Shown here one piece after another: positions 37,483 to 48,689 of a stretch of DNA of 64,000 bases. A program made the translations under genes and the position numbers. Positions within the stretch are counted from its first letter, which is position 1; every line of letters begins with the position of its first letter. The notes beneath the pieces are model-generated. The model worked only from the letters and a program-made list of their open reading frames with translations, was not told the DNA's origin and ran no database searches. This DNA comes from Pterois miles (Eukaryota > Chordata > Actinopteri > Perciformes > Scorpaenidae): positions 186,001 through 250,000 of the forward strand of contig CAMQGK010000565.1 in NCBI GenBank assembly GCA_947000775.1. Reading direction: 5' to 3'.

Positions 37483-38002
37483 TAGGCTTGTGCATTATGT
37501 ACCCATCACTGGCATCACCCCCACCGTTGTTTTGCTTTTTTTACAGAAATAAACCCATATCTGAGGCATGTTATCGATTGATAGCTGGACGACGGATGCT
37601 ACGTTCTGAAAATGAATGCATCTGCACTGTAAGGAGTCAGCTCAGAGTAGCAGGTGTCATATTTCACACACACAGATCGAGAGATTGAGAGGATTTGGTG
37701 TTGACGCGAAAAGCAAACATGCCTATTTGGTAGTATTTCAGATTTAAACGCAATGCTATAATGGAACTACAACATTTATGATGTATTCACCACGAGGAGG
37801 ATGGAGTGTGCGTGGCGCAGCGACGCCAGGGAGAAACCTGCGGCCCCGAAGCAAAAGCTGGAACAGAGAGGTCGGACACACAGCCACCCGACAGTAAAGC
37901 ATGCTACATATAATGACCATCCTGTTGTAAAATGTCCGGTGTAGTCGGTAACACCGTTGTTGTCATAAGTTTATTAACGTTTCCCCACCATCGCATCCCT
38001 GA
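37483..38002 (+). mobile_element. hAT-type MITE, second copy of the 8231-8802 family
   Basis: It shares ccccaccgttgttttgcttt, cagctcagagtagcaggtgt, ccccgaagcaaaagctgg and aaaatgtccggtgtagtc in order with 8231-8802. The left end taggcttgtg and right end gcatccct are the expected termini. A target duplication is weak (5 of 8). Confidence 0.65.
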
Positions 38003-38466
38003 TAACATTTAGTCAAAAGAGTGCTGTATCAAAGTCGGAGCTACTAGAAATACAAGTTTTTTTCAGCAACTGAAATCTTTGTGGTGCACGTTCATCAACC
38101 AACAAATCAATCTATCAGCGACACGGGGTCAACCGTACCAGCAGCACACATAGACGACATACCAGTTCAGACTCTGACTGGCTACGGTAAAACAATACTT
38201 TCACCTACCTAGGACTACAACAATGACATAAGAATTTCATTCAGACTGACAGTGTTGGGCAGATGGTAGTTAAGTAAGGAAAAGATAAATGGGATTAAAA
38301 GGACTGAACTACCAGAAGGCTATACATAGCGAGTACTGGAAACAGGATGCCAACAAGAACCTGAGATTCTACACGCGATCTCAATACCTTAATAGGTAAA
38401 TTAGACAAGTACTCAACTGTCAGCTCAGTGGAAAGGCCATCACAGAGGCACTACCTGTCATCAGAT

Positions 38467-38522
38467 ATTAAGATAAGATAACATAAGATGAACCTTTATT
38501 AATCCCCGGAGGGGAATTCAGG
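38467..38522 (-). mobile_element. LINE 3' tail fragment (5' truncated)
   Basis: On the plus strand: ttaagataagataacataag, then atgaacctttattaatcccc, then ggaggggaattca. Same family as 19915 and 49656. Confidence 0.75.
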
Positions 38523-38629
38523 AATATTCACATGGAAGCTAATCAGGACTAAGAAACCGAGGATGGTAATTTTTAACCAGACAAATATTCAAACACAAGT
38601 GACTTCCTGGACCACAACAAAAAGTAGTC

Positions 38630-38810
38630 CATCCATCCATTATCTGTAACCACTTATCCCATTTGGGGTCACTGGGGGGGCAATCCCAGCTGACATTAGG
38701 CGAAGGGAGTCTACACCCTGGACAGCTCACCAGACTATTACAGAGCTAACACATCAAGACAGACGACCATTCAAACCTACGGGCAATTTAGAGTCTTTGG
38801 ACTATACCAA
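38630..38810 (-). mobile_element. SINE-type retroposon fragment
   Basis: A tail catccatccat, then ggggtcactgggggggcaat, caccctggacagctcacc, acgggcaatttagagt and ctttggact. Truncated before the tRNA-like head. Confidence 0.7.
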
Positions 38811-39678
38811 AATCTGTGCCTTGTGTAGTTTTAACACTTGTCAAACACTCTCTCCCAGATTAGTGAGGGTCTACTTGTGTGGTGGAAGAAAACGGCCTGC
38901 ACAGCTTTAAGCTAGGGCGGCTGGCTCACTGTCATCATGGCAACCCTGCTGCTTCTGTGGTATTTTTGTTTTTCGCAATGAAATAAAAAGAAGTTACATC
39001 TTAGTTTAAGTTTAGTTTCTCTTGCTTGCAGGCTCCAACCTACTCTCACTCTGTAAGACTAGCTGGGTATGTGATAGCAAAAAAGTCACCTAAACATCAA
39101 AAACATTAAAAATCTTCTTATTGCTCTGCTCGGACAGGAAACTTATACACAATACACTGATAATTGTGCCTAAATTCCAGCATCCAGACCGTATGCCAGC
39201 TAGAGAGAGAAGAGCTTAATAAGCTCCAAGGCTACTGTCCTAAATGAAACATGAAGCATCCACGAGTACATCAGTAAAATGGCTCCTGAAAATAACTGCT
39301 CAGAGAATATCACACAATATCACACGCAGTTACAGCAGCAGATAGAGAGCATGTTGGCAATGAGGGTAGAGGAGGTACCATGGGCAGGCAGAAGAGGTGG
39401 CAGATAACTGAAAATCCTGCCAATGGCTGAAAAAGGCCAGACTTAACAACTCTACGCAAAACCATAGTTGCAGACTGAGCAATAGTGATGCTCAGACTGC
39501 AGTTAATCTGTGGATCAGGCTGGCCGGGTCATGAAAATGAATATTTCCGATTTATAGCAGATGGGTTGTGGGTGACTGAAATTATTTATCATTAAAGGGA
39601 AAAGCAGTAAAACAATAGCTTATAAGATTTCTTAAAAAAAAATATTCAAGGGCTCTGAATGGCAATGAACCATGTGTA

Positions 39679-39730
39679 TATAGATAGATAGATAGATACT
39701 TTATTGATCCCAAGTTGGGAAATTATGGAA
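39679..39730 (-). mobile_element. LINE/SINE 3' tail with (GATA)n
   Basis: A run of tagatagatagatagata then ctttattgatcccaagttgg then gaaatt, an inverted 3' end of a fish retroposon. The body may extend to about 39900 but is not recognisable. Confidence 0.6.
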
Positions 39731-41736
39731 TGTTATGTATGTATGTATCACTAAATGGGGGTGCACGCCACCACAGTCCCGCCTTGGGTCCAGACCGGAC
39801 AGCTGAGGCAGCAAGGCCTGTGGCTCTCCAGTGTCCTGTCACCACTGGTTCACTAGTTAATGAATCACCAAATGGATCGCCAAATATTGTTGCGTGGCTG
39901 TTAATACACCTGGATGACCTGCCCAAGTGAAGAGGTGGAGTTGCCATGTAGATGCGAGTGTGTAAATTGTAGAAAATCATTTGTTTGGGTGGGTGGCGGG
40001 TAGATGATTTATGCGTACATGTGGATTTGGATAATGTCGGAGCCAATCTGCGCATCTCTACTGTGCAACTATGCCACTGAGAAAGTTCAGCACACGGTTT
40101 AAGAATGCAAAATGGAGGCAAGTGGACAGGAAAATATACAACTAACAATATAAACTAATACACAATAAGGTGGACACTCCAGGTCATCCATTTTGGTTTC
40201 TCTCGATAAGAGACCCCAAACAGTGTGGCTGAGAATAATGGGGTTGAGAATAATAGAGCTGAGATTTGGGACTTGCACAACCACACAACCAAATGGTTCT
40301 CCAAGTAGTAAACATACTGTGTAAAACCCTCAAACTTCAGGTCCAGAGTACCCAGACTTGAGGAGGACATATACCGGCCCGGATGGGGAAAAGGAGGGTA
40401 TTTTTCCATTTCCATTGTAAGTTCATTTTGTAGAATAATCATCATCACACTGTTGTATTTCTGACAGTAAATTACCTCCAGTGAATGAATAAAGAGGGAG
40501 AGTGCACTGAAAAAGGCAACATGAGAAGCAAAAAGGAGAATAAGTATGAATGCAGGTGGAGAGTAGTGGGGCAGACTATTTATGTCAGTGTCTCCCTCTC
40601 CTCTGTTGAGAGATGAATGACATCCATTAGCAGTATTGGGAAGCTGTCTATTTCTGCACCAATCATAGAAAGACAGTGAGAGGAATATGATGACTGACAA
40701 ATGAAACCCATGATCAGAAAAAAAAACACAATCTTTGCAAATAATCTGCCCAACAGTCTGGCTGAACAAATGGTGGTATCAACAGCTAATGCAGCTTTAC
40801 TGTCTCCTACTGCTAAGACACAGTACTCTGTTAAAGTCACACGAAGGACTGAACAACTCTTTTATGTAATGTTATGACTTGGCTTAGTCAGAATGATAAT
40901 CTAAATTATCAAAGTCCTTTCCTTCAGACCTAATTAATTTCAGGTATGCCAACACACGAGTTATTTCTACAAAGTGGAATTGATCAAAACCAAAAGTCAA
41001 AACTTTCTCAATGTAAAATCCAACTTTTAACACTTGACATTTCTACCACCGTTTCTTCCACTTCGCCCCCTCACCTAACCACAATACCATTACTTTGAAC
41101 TGATTAGCTTGCAAAATATATTGTCAATTAGACGTGACACCAGGTCAGATACTGAAAAAAGTAACGTGAGGATCAAATCATTTTGGACCTGAGGTCTCAC
41201 TCTCCCACACGAGGCCTCGATCCTCCCGTCTCTCCGGCTGGAAAGGAAAAGTGTTGCCTGGTGTGATCTTTGCATGGTGCTTCATTCTGCTGATCCAGGC
41301 TTGAAACACAGCAGGAGGTGTGTAATCCAACTCCAGGCCGACTATTCTAGTGTAATCTCCCGCTCACTCAGAGTACACACAAGTCACTTTTGACTGCTCC
41401 ATAAAAGATTCAAACTGGAAGAGTCTGGCCATCTGTCATCTGCCTCTATGTTTGCCTGTCAGACTTTCAGACTTCTGTTTGTCTTTTCCATCTCTCACTA
41501 TGTCCCACTGCATGTGCTCGTCAGTATATTGGACTAAATGTGACTCCTTGAAAGTGAAACTAATGATCTGTTGAGTAACTTTACATCACATAAGCACATT
41601 AAGGGAAGTCCCTTGGCAATGGGATTACTAGGACCTAAGGGCATGCGTGCGTGTTTGTGTGCAAGCATGTTTAGGCGTGCTTGTGTATGCATGCATATAC
41701 AGTATGTGTGTCTATATGATACTGTATGTATGAGCA

Positions 41737-41738
41737 TG

Positions 41739-41821
<83 letters not shown>
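41737..41821. repeat. (GT)n microsatellite
   Basis: A nearly perfect GT array of about 85 bp, about 1.7 kb inside intron 1 from exon 1. Confidence 0.95.
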
Positions 41822-41824
<3 letters not shown>

Positions 41825-43539
41825 AGCTAATCTGAAAACTGTTTGTGTTCACAGACGGCGATTCTGCAGCACCTCTGGGGAATTCTCTGCTTTCTTTTCA
41901 ACCACTCTCCTTTTATTTCCTGTCTTCATTCCTGGCATGCAGTGCCGGGGCCTTGTTAAGATACAATGGGTCATTTCAGCCAAGAAACCAACAACGATGG
42001 GGTAATCAACACTAACAAACACAAAAACAGCCTCTCGCCTTTGCACACCAGCATCTGGAGAAAGACTCAAAAGGACGCTCAAACTGAGCCGCCTGCAGAA
42101 AGCCAACCGAGTACCTGAGCACGAGAAGGCAACGACTGGCTGTAAAGGTTTAATCTGCATTTTGCTGTACCATTAGGAGATGACGTCTCCAGTGGAAATG
42201 TGAGAGGAGGGGTGAGTACAGAAGTGTTGACACAGAGGCACATTACTGATAAAAGGATTAATGCTGTGTTGATACACAGAAAATGTCACATGGTATCTCT
42301 ATAATAGTGTGATCTTATGTGAGGGAGAGAGAGAGAGAGAGAGAGAGCATGCATGGGCTTACAGATGTGTTGAATTGATAACACTTCATTTCATTCTACA
42401 GCCAATGAAGGGTAAAACGTTTCCTCCTCTCTGCATTTATGTGCAATTTGAAGCAATCACTTTCTGTTCAAGCTCATTTTAACCTGTGATTTATGGGCAT
42501 TTTAATGGGGATATTGTCCTTACTTTACAGTAAAGAATGAAGCACTTACTTTAAAACAGCTAAAATATGCACAACTAAAACAATTCATCAGGAATGATTG
42601 TTGTTGTCGAGCAAAATTAATCACTCAAACATGACAGAATAGCTGTTGTTAAAACCGTACGAATTGCAATAGCAGAGCTTGAAAAATGAACTTAATTAAC
42701 ATATTTAAGATCTGGATGTTTCCCCGACTCAATACCACATTCTGCAGCAAAGAAATACAGGTGCAACCACACCAGTGTGGTCACAGGGATTTTGCAAAGA
42801 GAGAAACGCTGCATGCTGTATGTTGAAATGGGAAATATAAAAGGTGGAAAGGATCAGTCACAGTCTAACGGTTCTGCGTTTTTTTTTTTTTTTTTTTTCC
42901 ATGGCTGCAATACTACACAGACAGAGGCTACATCTTCAGGGAAACTCCTGCATAAAAAGATTTCATTAAGAGGACAGTAGGATTCTTCTGTCTGGGCACA
43001 AAGCACCAACAGAGAGACGGAGAGACAGAGGTTGAGGTAAAGTTTCACACGTATAATAACTCATGATTCTCCACTTTGTGTCTTCCTGTGGATTTACAAC
43101 ACCTCTTATAGCCTTCTTTATCCCTGATGCCTTTGCCCTCCCTCCCTCTCTCCTCCCTCCCTCCCTCCCTCTCCCGCTCTCACCCAGAGTGGCCAGTTGT
43201 CAAAGTCAGCTGAAGCCCAGTTAATGAAGAGGTAGATTTATTAGCGAGACATCAGTGGAATAGGCAGGGAGGAGTGGAACCCCCAGAAGCCAGCAAGCAA
43301 ATACAGCCACTAAATGTGCATACCAAAAACAAAGAAAGAGAGGGAAAAGAGGAAAAAAGACAAATGGGATGAAGAAAGAATGGCAAAGAAAGACAGAAAA
43401 TTGCAGATGTTTTAAAAGGAAAATATCCAAAAAGCAGACAGAAGAGAGGTAGAAAGCAGCCAGTCAGAGAGGAAGGGGGAGAGGCAGCTTCCCTCTCTTT
43501 TATCCTCTCTCCAGCAGTGGCTACAGAACGAGCTCTTAC

Positions 43540-43851
43540 CGTTTGCTGTAGGTCTGGGATTCCAATGCGGATGACCACGGTGTTGCCTGTCGGCTCCTCC
43601 ATGGGTGCTCTTGCACTGTGGCTCTGCTCTGCACCGGGACGGAAAGCCGGAACGCCAACAGGAATGGGAACGCCGCTGTCCTCTTCCCGGGAGCTGCCGC
43701 TGTCAGTGCTGGCCCCCTGGCTGCCGTTCTCTGTGTGTGTGTAAGGGTGTGTGAGTGTGTGTGAGTGTGTGTGTGTGTGCTGTTGCTGCTGCTGGTCCTG
43801 CCGTGGAGGGCTGGGTGGCTCATGTTTGCCGGCTGCCGGACGCAGAGGCAT
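43540..43851 (-). CDS. shank3: SHANK-family scaffold, coding part of the first coding exon (start codon, residues 1-104)
   Basis: SHANK proteins are master scaffolds of the excitatory postsynaptic density. This exon encodes 104 residues ending in GNTVVIRIGIPDLQQT, the start of the SPN domain, which has a Ras-association-like fold and binds Rap/Ras GTPases in mammals. The arginine of VVIRIG (residue 95) matches human SHANK3 Arg12. The exon ends after ACG at 43540 and is followed on the minus strand by gtaaga, a good donor, in phase 0. I chose the ATG at 43849-43851 because an in-frame TAG lies a few codons upstream and position -3 is A; another in-frame ATG is Met84. Residues 20-40 are five Gln then a His/Thr/Ser-rich run encoded by a CA array, so the extension is unusual. 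IGIPDLQQT and the MPL start favour SHANK3; the EE..GNT stretch just before resembles SHANK2. Family is near certain; paralogue about 60 percent. Confidence 0.93.
43732..43779 (-). repeat. Coding CA/GT microsatellite in SHANK exon 1
   Basis: On the minus strand this interrupted CA array is read in frame as residues 25-40, His-Thr dipeptides with Ser, Leu, Pro and Tyr where single bases interrupt. It directly follows five Gln codons. Confidence 0.85.
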
Positions 43852-43908
43852 GCTCCGTGTTAGGGGCTCGGTCTATGTCTCTCTCTCTCTCTCCAGACAC
43901 ACACACAA

Positions 43909-43913
43909 GCACA

Positions 43914-43950
<37 letters not shown>

Positions 43951-43961
43951 ACACACACACC
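43909..43961. repeat. (CA)n microsatellite in the predicted SHANK 5' UTR
   Basis: A CA array with one CT interruption, about 60-110 nt upstream of the start codon. Confidence 0.9.
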
Positions 43962-43978
43962 GATGGCTCTCGCTCACA

Positions 43979-44008
43979 CTACACGCACACACCGTTTGCA
44001 GTGTGCAT
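43979..44008 (-). promoter_or_regulatory. Upstream ORF in the predicted SHANK 5' UTR (9 codons)
   Basis: The only ATG I see between the predicted acceptor and the main start is at 44006-44008. It opens a 9-residue frame, MHTANGVCV, closed by TAG at 43979-43981, well before the main ATG at 43851. Such an element usually lowers translation of the main frame. It matters only if the 5' UTR really extends to 44015. Confidence 0.4.
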
Positions 44009-44660
44009 CACTCGCCTGGGAGAGAAAAAGAGGGAGGGAGAGAGAGGCGGGGAAGGAGGGTAGCAGAGAGGGAATGGGCAAAGAGGAGGGGGTATTAGGA
44101 GATTACAGAGAGAGGAAGGGCAAAAACACAGAGAGGAGATAAGTATCAGGGTAACTTGGAAATAAAACTGGAGAGATGCATAGACAAAGCAATACTGAAT
44201 TACTACTGAATTGCATTTATAAAACGGTGTAAAATTGTTTAACTCTAATCTGTGATATGCATAAACGATAATCCTAATGCAATTAGTAAAAAAGAGGCAC
44301 ATTTAGTCTTTAAACAGAACAACAGATACAATGAAAACAGCAGACAAAAAGCAGAACAAAGGGAAAGGATCATTCAACATTTGCAGAAAAATATTTGGAT
44401 CTTCAGTATCAAAGCAGCAGTGGTTACAAATGGAGCAAATATGATTAATAAAGGTTATTTTTATAAAACGGTCACTGCATCTGCGCAGCAGTGCATGAGA
44501 CAGATAATCTGAAAAAAAATCATGTGCCTCTGTGTCCTCTGGTGCTCCTAACGGCATCTGGAGGAAAACAACCAATCAGATCAGTCTCTCATAAACTCTA
44601 GAAACTCTCTATAAACTATGCAGCGCTGATCAGATATGAATCAATAAATACAATAATATT

Positions 44661-44879
44661 ATTGTAATGACTATTTCTCGCCTCAAATGTTTTCAGAAAC
44701 ATCTTGTAGTTACCGTTTAGCCGTAAAATGAGAAGGTTTGCGATCCGGCAGCCATGTTGAGATCAGCTGAGGAAATACCAAGCACCGCCCACCAGCTGAA
44801 GCAAACTCTCATTTTACAGCTAAACAGTAACTTCAAGATGTTTCTGGAAACATCTGAGGAGAGAAATAGGCATTACATT
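44661..44879. repeat. Foldback element: two ~80-bp inverted arms around a 59-bp spacer
   Basis: The left arm (44661-44741) contains tgttttcagaaacatcttgt and gccgtaaaatgaga. The right arm (44801-44879) contains tctcattttacagct and aagatgtttctggaaacat, its near-perfect inverse. The arms would fold into a long hairpin. It sits in a larger fish dispersed repeat that continues to about 45075. Confidence 0.8.
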
Positions 44880-46678
44880 AATTTGTTTTGTTCAGCACTG
44901 CCAAGTTTTACTATTTCATTGGACTTTGTGAGTAATTGACAGCTGCCACTATTGAATGAACAGCCAATAGGAACTCTCTCCCTCTGAAATGACCTGTGAT
45001 TGGCCAAAGCCTGAACCAGAGCCATGAGGAGGTGCAGAAATCTAGTTTTCTCTCAAAACACTTGAATTACAATATGCTGAAAGGTCATTATATCTGCTGA
45101 TACAAAAACATAACATTTACACTTCAGTTTGATATAACCCATGTTTTTACTATGGTAAATTCATATAATCTAAAGTAATTTTGGTACTACATAAAATGAA
45201 ACTCATGCACGTTAATATTACAGTGTTCATAGTGTGACATTGTTGCTGTCACATGCTGTTGCTCTTGCTGTAGTGTACTGACACTGTGGTGGCATCACGA
45301 CAGCACAGGGGATTGTTTGCGCAGGTCAATGTTGGGCAGGATTTGGCCTTCATGCTTCACTTTATCTGTGGGGGGTGTCGCTGAATGAAATGGTTCCCAG
45401 GTAAACACGGTGAAACATAGACAGAGCAAGCTGCCATAAAAGAGGATGAGGTTTTTCGTGGGAGTTCTTCTCATTCAGGGTCATACTCTAAAGGGGTGCT
45501 GTTTCGTCACGCAGGCCCTGTGAAGCCCTGAGACCGGGACTGTGATTAAGGGCTAAACAAATAATGTCGATCTGACCTTGATTTCGATCTTTGCTTTCTA
45601 AAATGGGCGTCCCAAAGCGATTGCATAGTCTGCGACTGTCACGTTTTATGAAGAAAGATGTGTTGTTTTTTTTGTTGTCTCGGCCAACATGCGTAAGGAA
45701 TTGGCCTATTCAGTTCATGCTGTCATATTTAATTGAACTCAACACAACAGTGCGAATGCTTATCAGAGGAGACTGGTACGTGACCTCTGTGTGGTGTGAG
45801 AGACAAATACTTAAGAACTCGAGTATTGCCAGTTTCTAAGCCCGCCATTTGAATAAGTGAGCTTGTCGTGCAAGAAAGTGTGCCACGAAACATTTGCAGC
45901 AGGTCTGTAAATTATTAATTGTGATCTTAAGTCAGTGCCGTGCTCCATTGTGTTCTCAGTGCCATCCTTGTTCAGGCTGACCCAACAGCCCCAAGACAGC
46001 GTTTTCTTATTGGGTGCAATTTAAAGCAAGCACTTCAGGGAGAATGCAAGTGATGAAAGCAGCTCTGAAGCTGCTGTTACACATGATAATGTGGCCACTT
46101 GAGCAAACACACACATGCGTTTATATTTGGACACACGTGTAAATAAAAACACCGGAGGAAGATTTACGCGCATTAATCAGGCGTCATCGCTCACTATGGA
46201 GTCCTCATTGGTTACACAATTCACATATATATCTGTACTTTGTAAACTTAAGAGGTAAATGTACTAAAGTGTCAAGTTCATGGACAGAGCAAGCTTAAAG
46301 GCCACCATCATAAACTCTACCATTCATCAGACATCCACATGGTAAGTAAAAGAGAAGATGTAGAAGCTGCTGATACCAAGATCAGGGCATACAAATGAAA
46401 AATAGCTATTCTGGCTAAGAGTTAGCAAATATTACTGTGTGTAGTTGAAGAAAGAGACAAGTGAGACAGAGAGAAAGGGAAGGGGTAGAGTGTTTGCCAG
46501 CAGTTCTTCCGTGTGTTATGTTTCAGCATGTCTTATTGAATTTCCTGTAATGAAAGTTTTAGCCAGAAGAAAAGCCTCCTGCAGAGAGCTTGTTGAAAGA
46601 AAAGAGTTTAAAAGCAAAGACATATGCTCAATGATTCAATTTAAAATCACATATTTACCAGAGATACACCGATCAATC

Positions 46679-46770
46679 GATCAAATCGACCAGAACGGGC
46701 CGATCAAATCGACCAGAACGGGCCGATCAAATCGACCAGAACGGGCCGATCAAATCGACCAGAATGGGCC
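46679..46770. repeat. Four tandem 23-bp repeats
   Basis: The unit gatcaaatcgaccagaacgg followed by gcc is present four times. The first three are identical and the fourth has one change (acggg to atggg). It is flanked by gatcaatc and gatcac, so the array may have grown from a transposon end. Confidence 0.9.
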
Positions 46771-47050
46771 GATCACTCTCAGATATTGCTGATTCTGTGC
46801 TGGTCAAATTAGGGCCCGGACCCATGCCACGGTTTGGCACCACCAAGTCCATTGTTGTCAATGTAACAGCATGGCAGACTCTCAAGAGTTCCCAAACGCC
46901 TATTTTTCAGTGTGACAAATGCGTGCCGAGATAAACGTAGTTCGACTTTTGGAACGCAGAAACCTGCACCGCATGTTGTGACGAGAAACACCGAATTACA
47001 GTCGGCAGATATCTCTCCTTTCCTACATAAATATCCATCTAAAGTATGTA

Positions 47051-47115
47051 TGGAGGAAAAGCTGATTATTTTAATGCAGGACTATCCAGAGCTTTACACC
47101 ATTTTTGCATTTTAA
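47051..47115 (+). pseudogene. Possible MADF-domain start, fragment
   Basis: A short frame reads MEEKLIILMQDYPELYTIFA before a stop. EEKLI.L....PELY is how MADF domains of transposon-derived proteins begin. Only about 20 residues match and there is no continuation. Weak. Confidence 0.25.
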
Positions 47116-47178
47116 ATACAAAAATAAATACATAGTTTCAATAAATAGTAGACTCTAAAATAGGCCTACATACACAGT

Positions 47179-47552
47179 CCATCCATCCATCCATCGTCAA
47201 CCACTTATCCGGTAAGGGGTCGCGGGGGGGCTGGAGCCAATCCCAGCTGGCATCGGGCAAAGGCGGGGTTCACCCTGGACAGGTCGCCAGTCCATCGCAG
47301 GGCACATAGAGACAGACAACATAGAGACAGACAACCATTCACACTCACATTCACACCTACGGGCAATTTAGAGTCATCAGTTAACCCAAACAGCATGTCT
47401 TTGGACTGTGGGAGGAAGCCGGAGTACCCGGAGAAAACCCATACTTGCACGGGGAGAACATGCAAACTCCACACAGAAGAGTCCAGAGCCGGATTTGAAC
47501 CTGCGACCCTCTTGCTGTGAGCCGAGAGTGCTAACCACTGCACCACCGTGCA
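47179..47552 (-). mobile_element. Full-length tRNA-headed SINE with a 15-bp target duplication
   Basis: From its own 5' end it has tgcacggtggtgcagtggtt (box A), a box B-like aggttcaaatccgg, the conserved internal region and a ggatggatggatgg tail. Direct repeats gcctacatacacagt at 47164-47178 and 47553-47567 are identical, the mark of LINE-type retroposition. A 159-residue open frame across it is not a gene. Confidence 0.9.
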
Positions 47553-48689
47553 GCCTACATACACAGTATAGAATAATATTTTCTCTGACATGTAAATAAT
47601 ATTTACATCCTGTTTATAATCTATAAAAAATACAGTTGAATTTTCCATTAAAGAAAAGTTATAAAAAGTTTTGTGTGCTGTCAATTACAGGTCTTAGAAA
47701 GAAAAAAATCAGCTACAAACATAATCGGCAGGTCAGACTTTGAAAAAGTTGCAGTCGCCCAAGACCATTACAATTGGTCCGTGTCTAACATTTACTTTTC
47801 ATTGTATTCACCCAGCAGAAGGTGAGAGGTATCAATTCCCCTGCACTACAGAGGCTTGCATGTGAGTGCTCAGCCACTGCTGGACACTCCACAGTGTGTA
47901 ATCCCATTAGCACTGGAGAAAGAGCATGGCAGGTAGCCCTAATACATTAGAGGATTTAGCAGATCACTCTGCCTGTATGCGACTTCGGCCTGCCAGGTCT
48001 TTAGGGCAAGGAAAATTGATAACATTTACCCAGACCTTGTAGTGTGGCTCAGTATTCTCATTTCATAAAGCAATGCTGTGCCCTTACAGTACTGACCGAC
48101 ATGGGTCCCCATGTACTATCAAAGTGGGTTACCAACATCTCAAATTACAACACATTGTGTCACTAGTTTTAAACAACATATTAAGATATTTATCATTCGG
48201 AGTTGTGCATTTGTCAGTATCATCTGCCAGAATGCAACACTTGAATTTTTCAGAATGACATGGGAGCACTTGAGCTGCATAATAAATAACAACACATCAC
48301 ACAATTAGCAGGATTTGGTTCTGGGAATGTGGCAAACGGACCTAAGACAGCTTGCCAATAGCAATAATGATTCCCCCAGATAGCAGCAGCGAGGCCAGGG
48401 AGGGATTTCATCCTACTTGCATCATACCAGATAAACTGTGTAGGCAACAGCACATGAAGAGATCTACATACAGGCAACACGTTATCTGGTTGGACACATG
48501 GCAAGAGAAAAAGACGGGGAACAAAGAATTGGGGTTTATATGCAGCATACTTTTAAAATCAACCTGATTAAATCTCTTTCAACCTTAACTTTCACAGGTG
48601 CAGTTTACAGTTTATACAGTCTCTCTAGCAGATCTAATATATTTCAGATTTGGCAAGTGTATATATGTCTGTGAATGTCATCATTCATT

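Larger units (their letters stand above)
9740..43539 (-). other. SHANK intron 1 (33.8 kb)
   Basis: This very large first intron separates the start-codon exon from exon 2. Repeats are listed individually. I see no gene or exon in the remaining parts (9740-10590, 11640-12540, 13340-14600, 15050-16040, 16640-17540, 17860-18765, 22540-26630, 27200-33335, 34740-37480, 39900-41735, 41830-43539). They contain AT-rich unique-looking sequence and faint dispersed repeats, for example 23840-24060, 27030-27190 and 28265-28960, and the ordinary scattering of short open frames. Confidence 0.85.
43852..44015 (-). other. shank3: 5' UTR part of the SHANK first coding exon, with predicted splice acceptor at its 5' edge
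   Basis: Reading the minus strand, a pyrimidine-rich run of about 55 nt (44019-44075) ends in tctctcccag and is followed by GCGAGTGATG. This is a textbook 3' splice site and puts the first base of the exon at 44015. The implied exon (44015 to 43540) would carry 164 nt of 5' UTR, so one or more non-coding 5' exons and the promoter would lie to the right. The UTR contains a CA/GT array (43909-43961) and a CT run. The call is inferred from sequence only; transcription could instead start inside this GC-richer stretch. Confidence 0.55.

Noticed and set aside
43252..43539. Continuation of the SHANK exon 1 frame to 199 codons
   Set aside because: The conserved SHANK sequence stops at LQQT, a gtaaga donor follows at once, and exon 2 resumes the homology in phase.
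47205..47684. 159-codon minus-strand frame
   Set aside because: It reads across the SINE at 47179-47552; similar peptides arise from every copy of that SINE.
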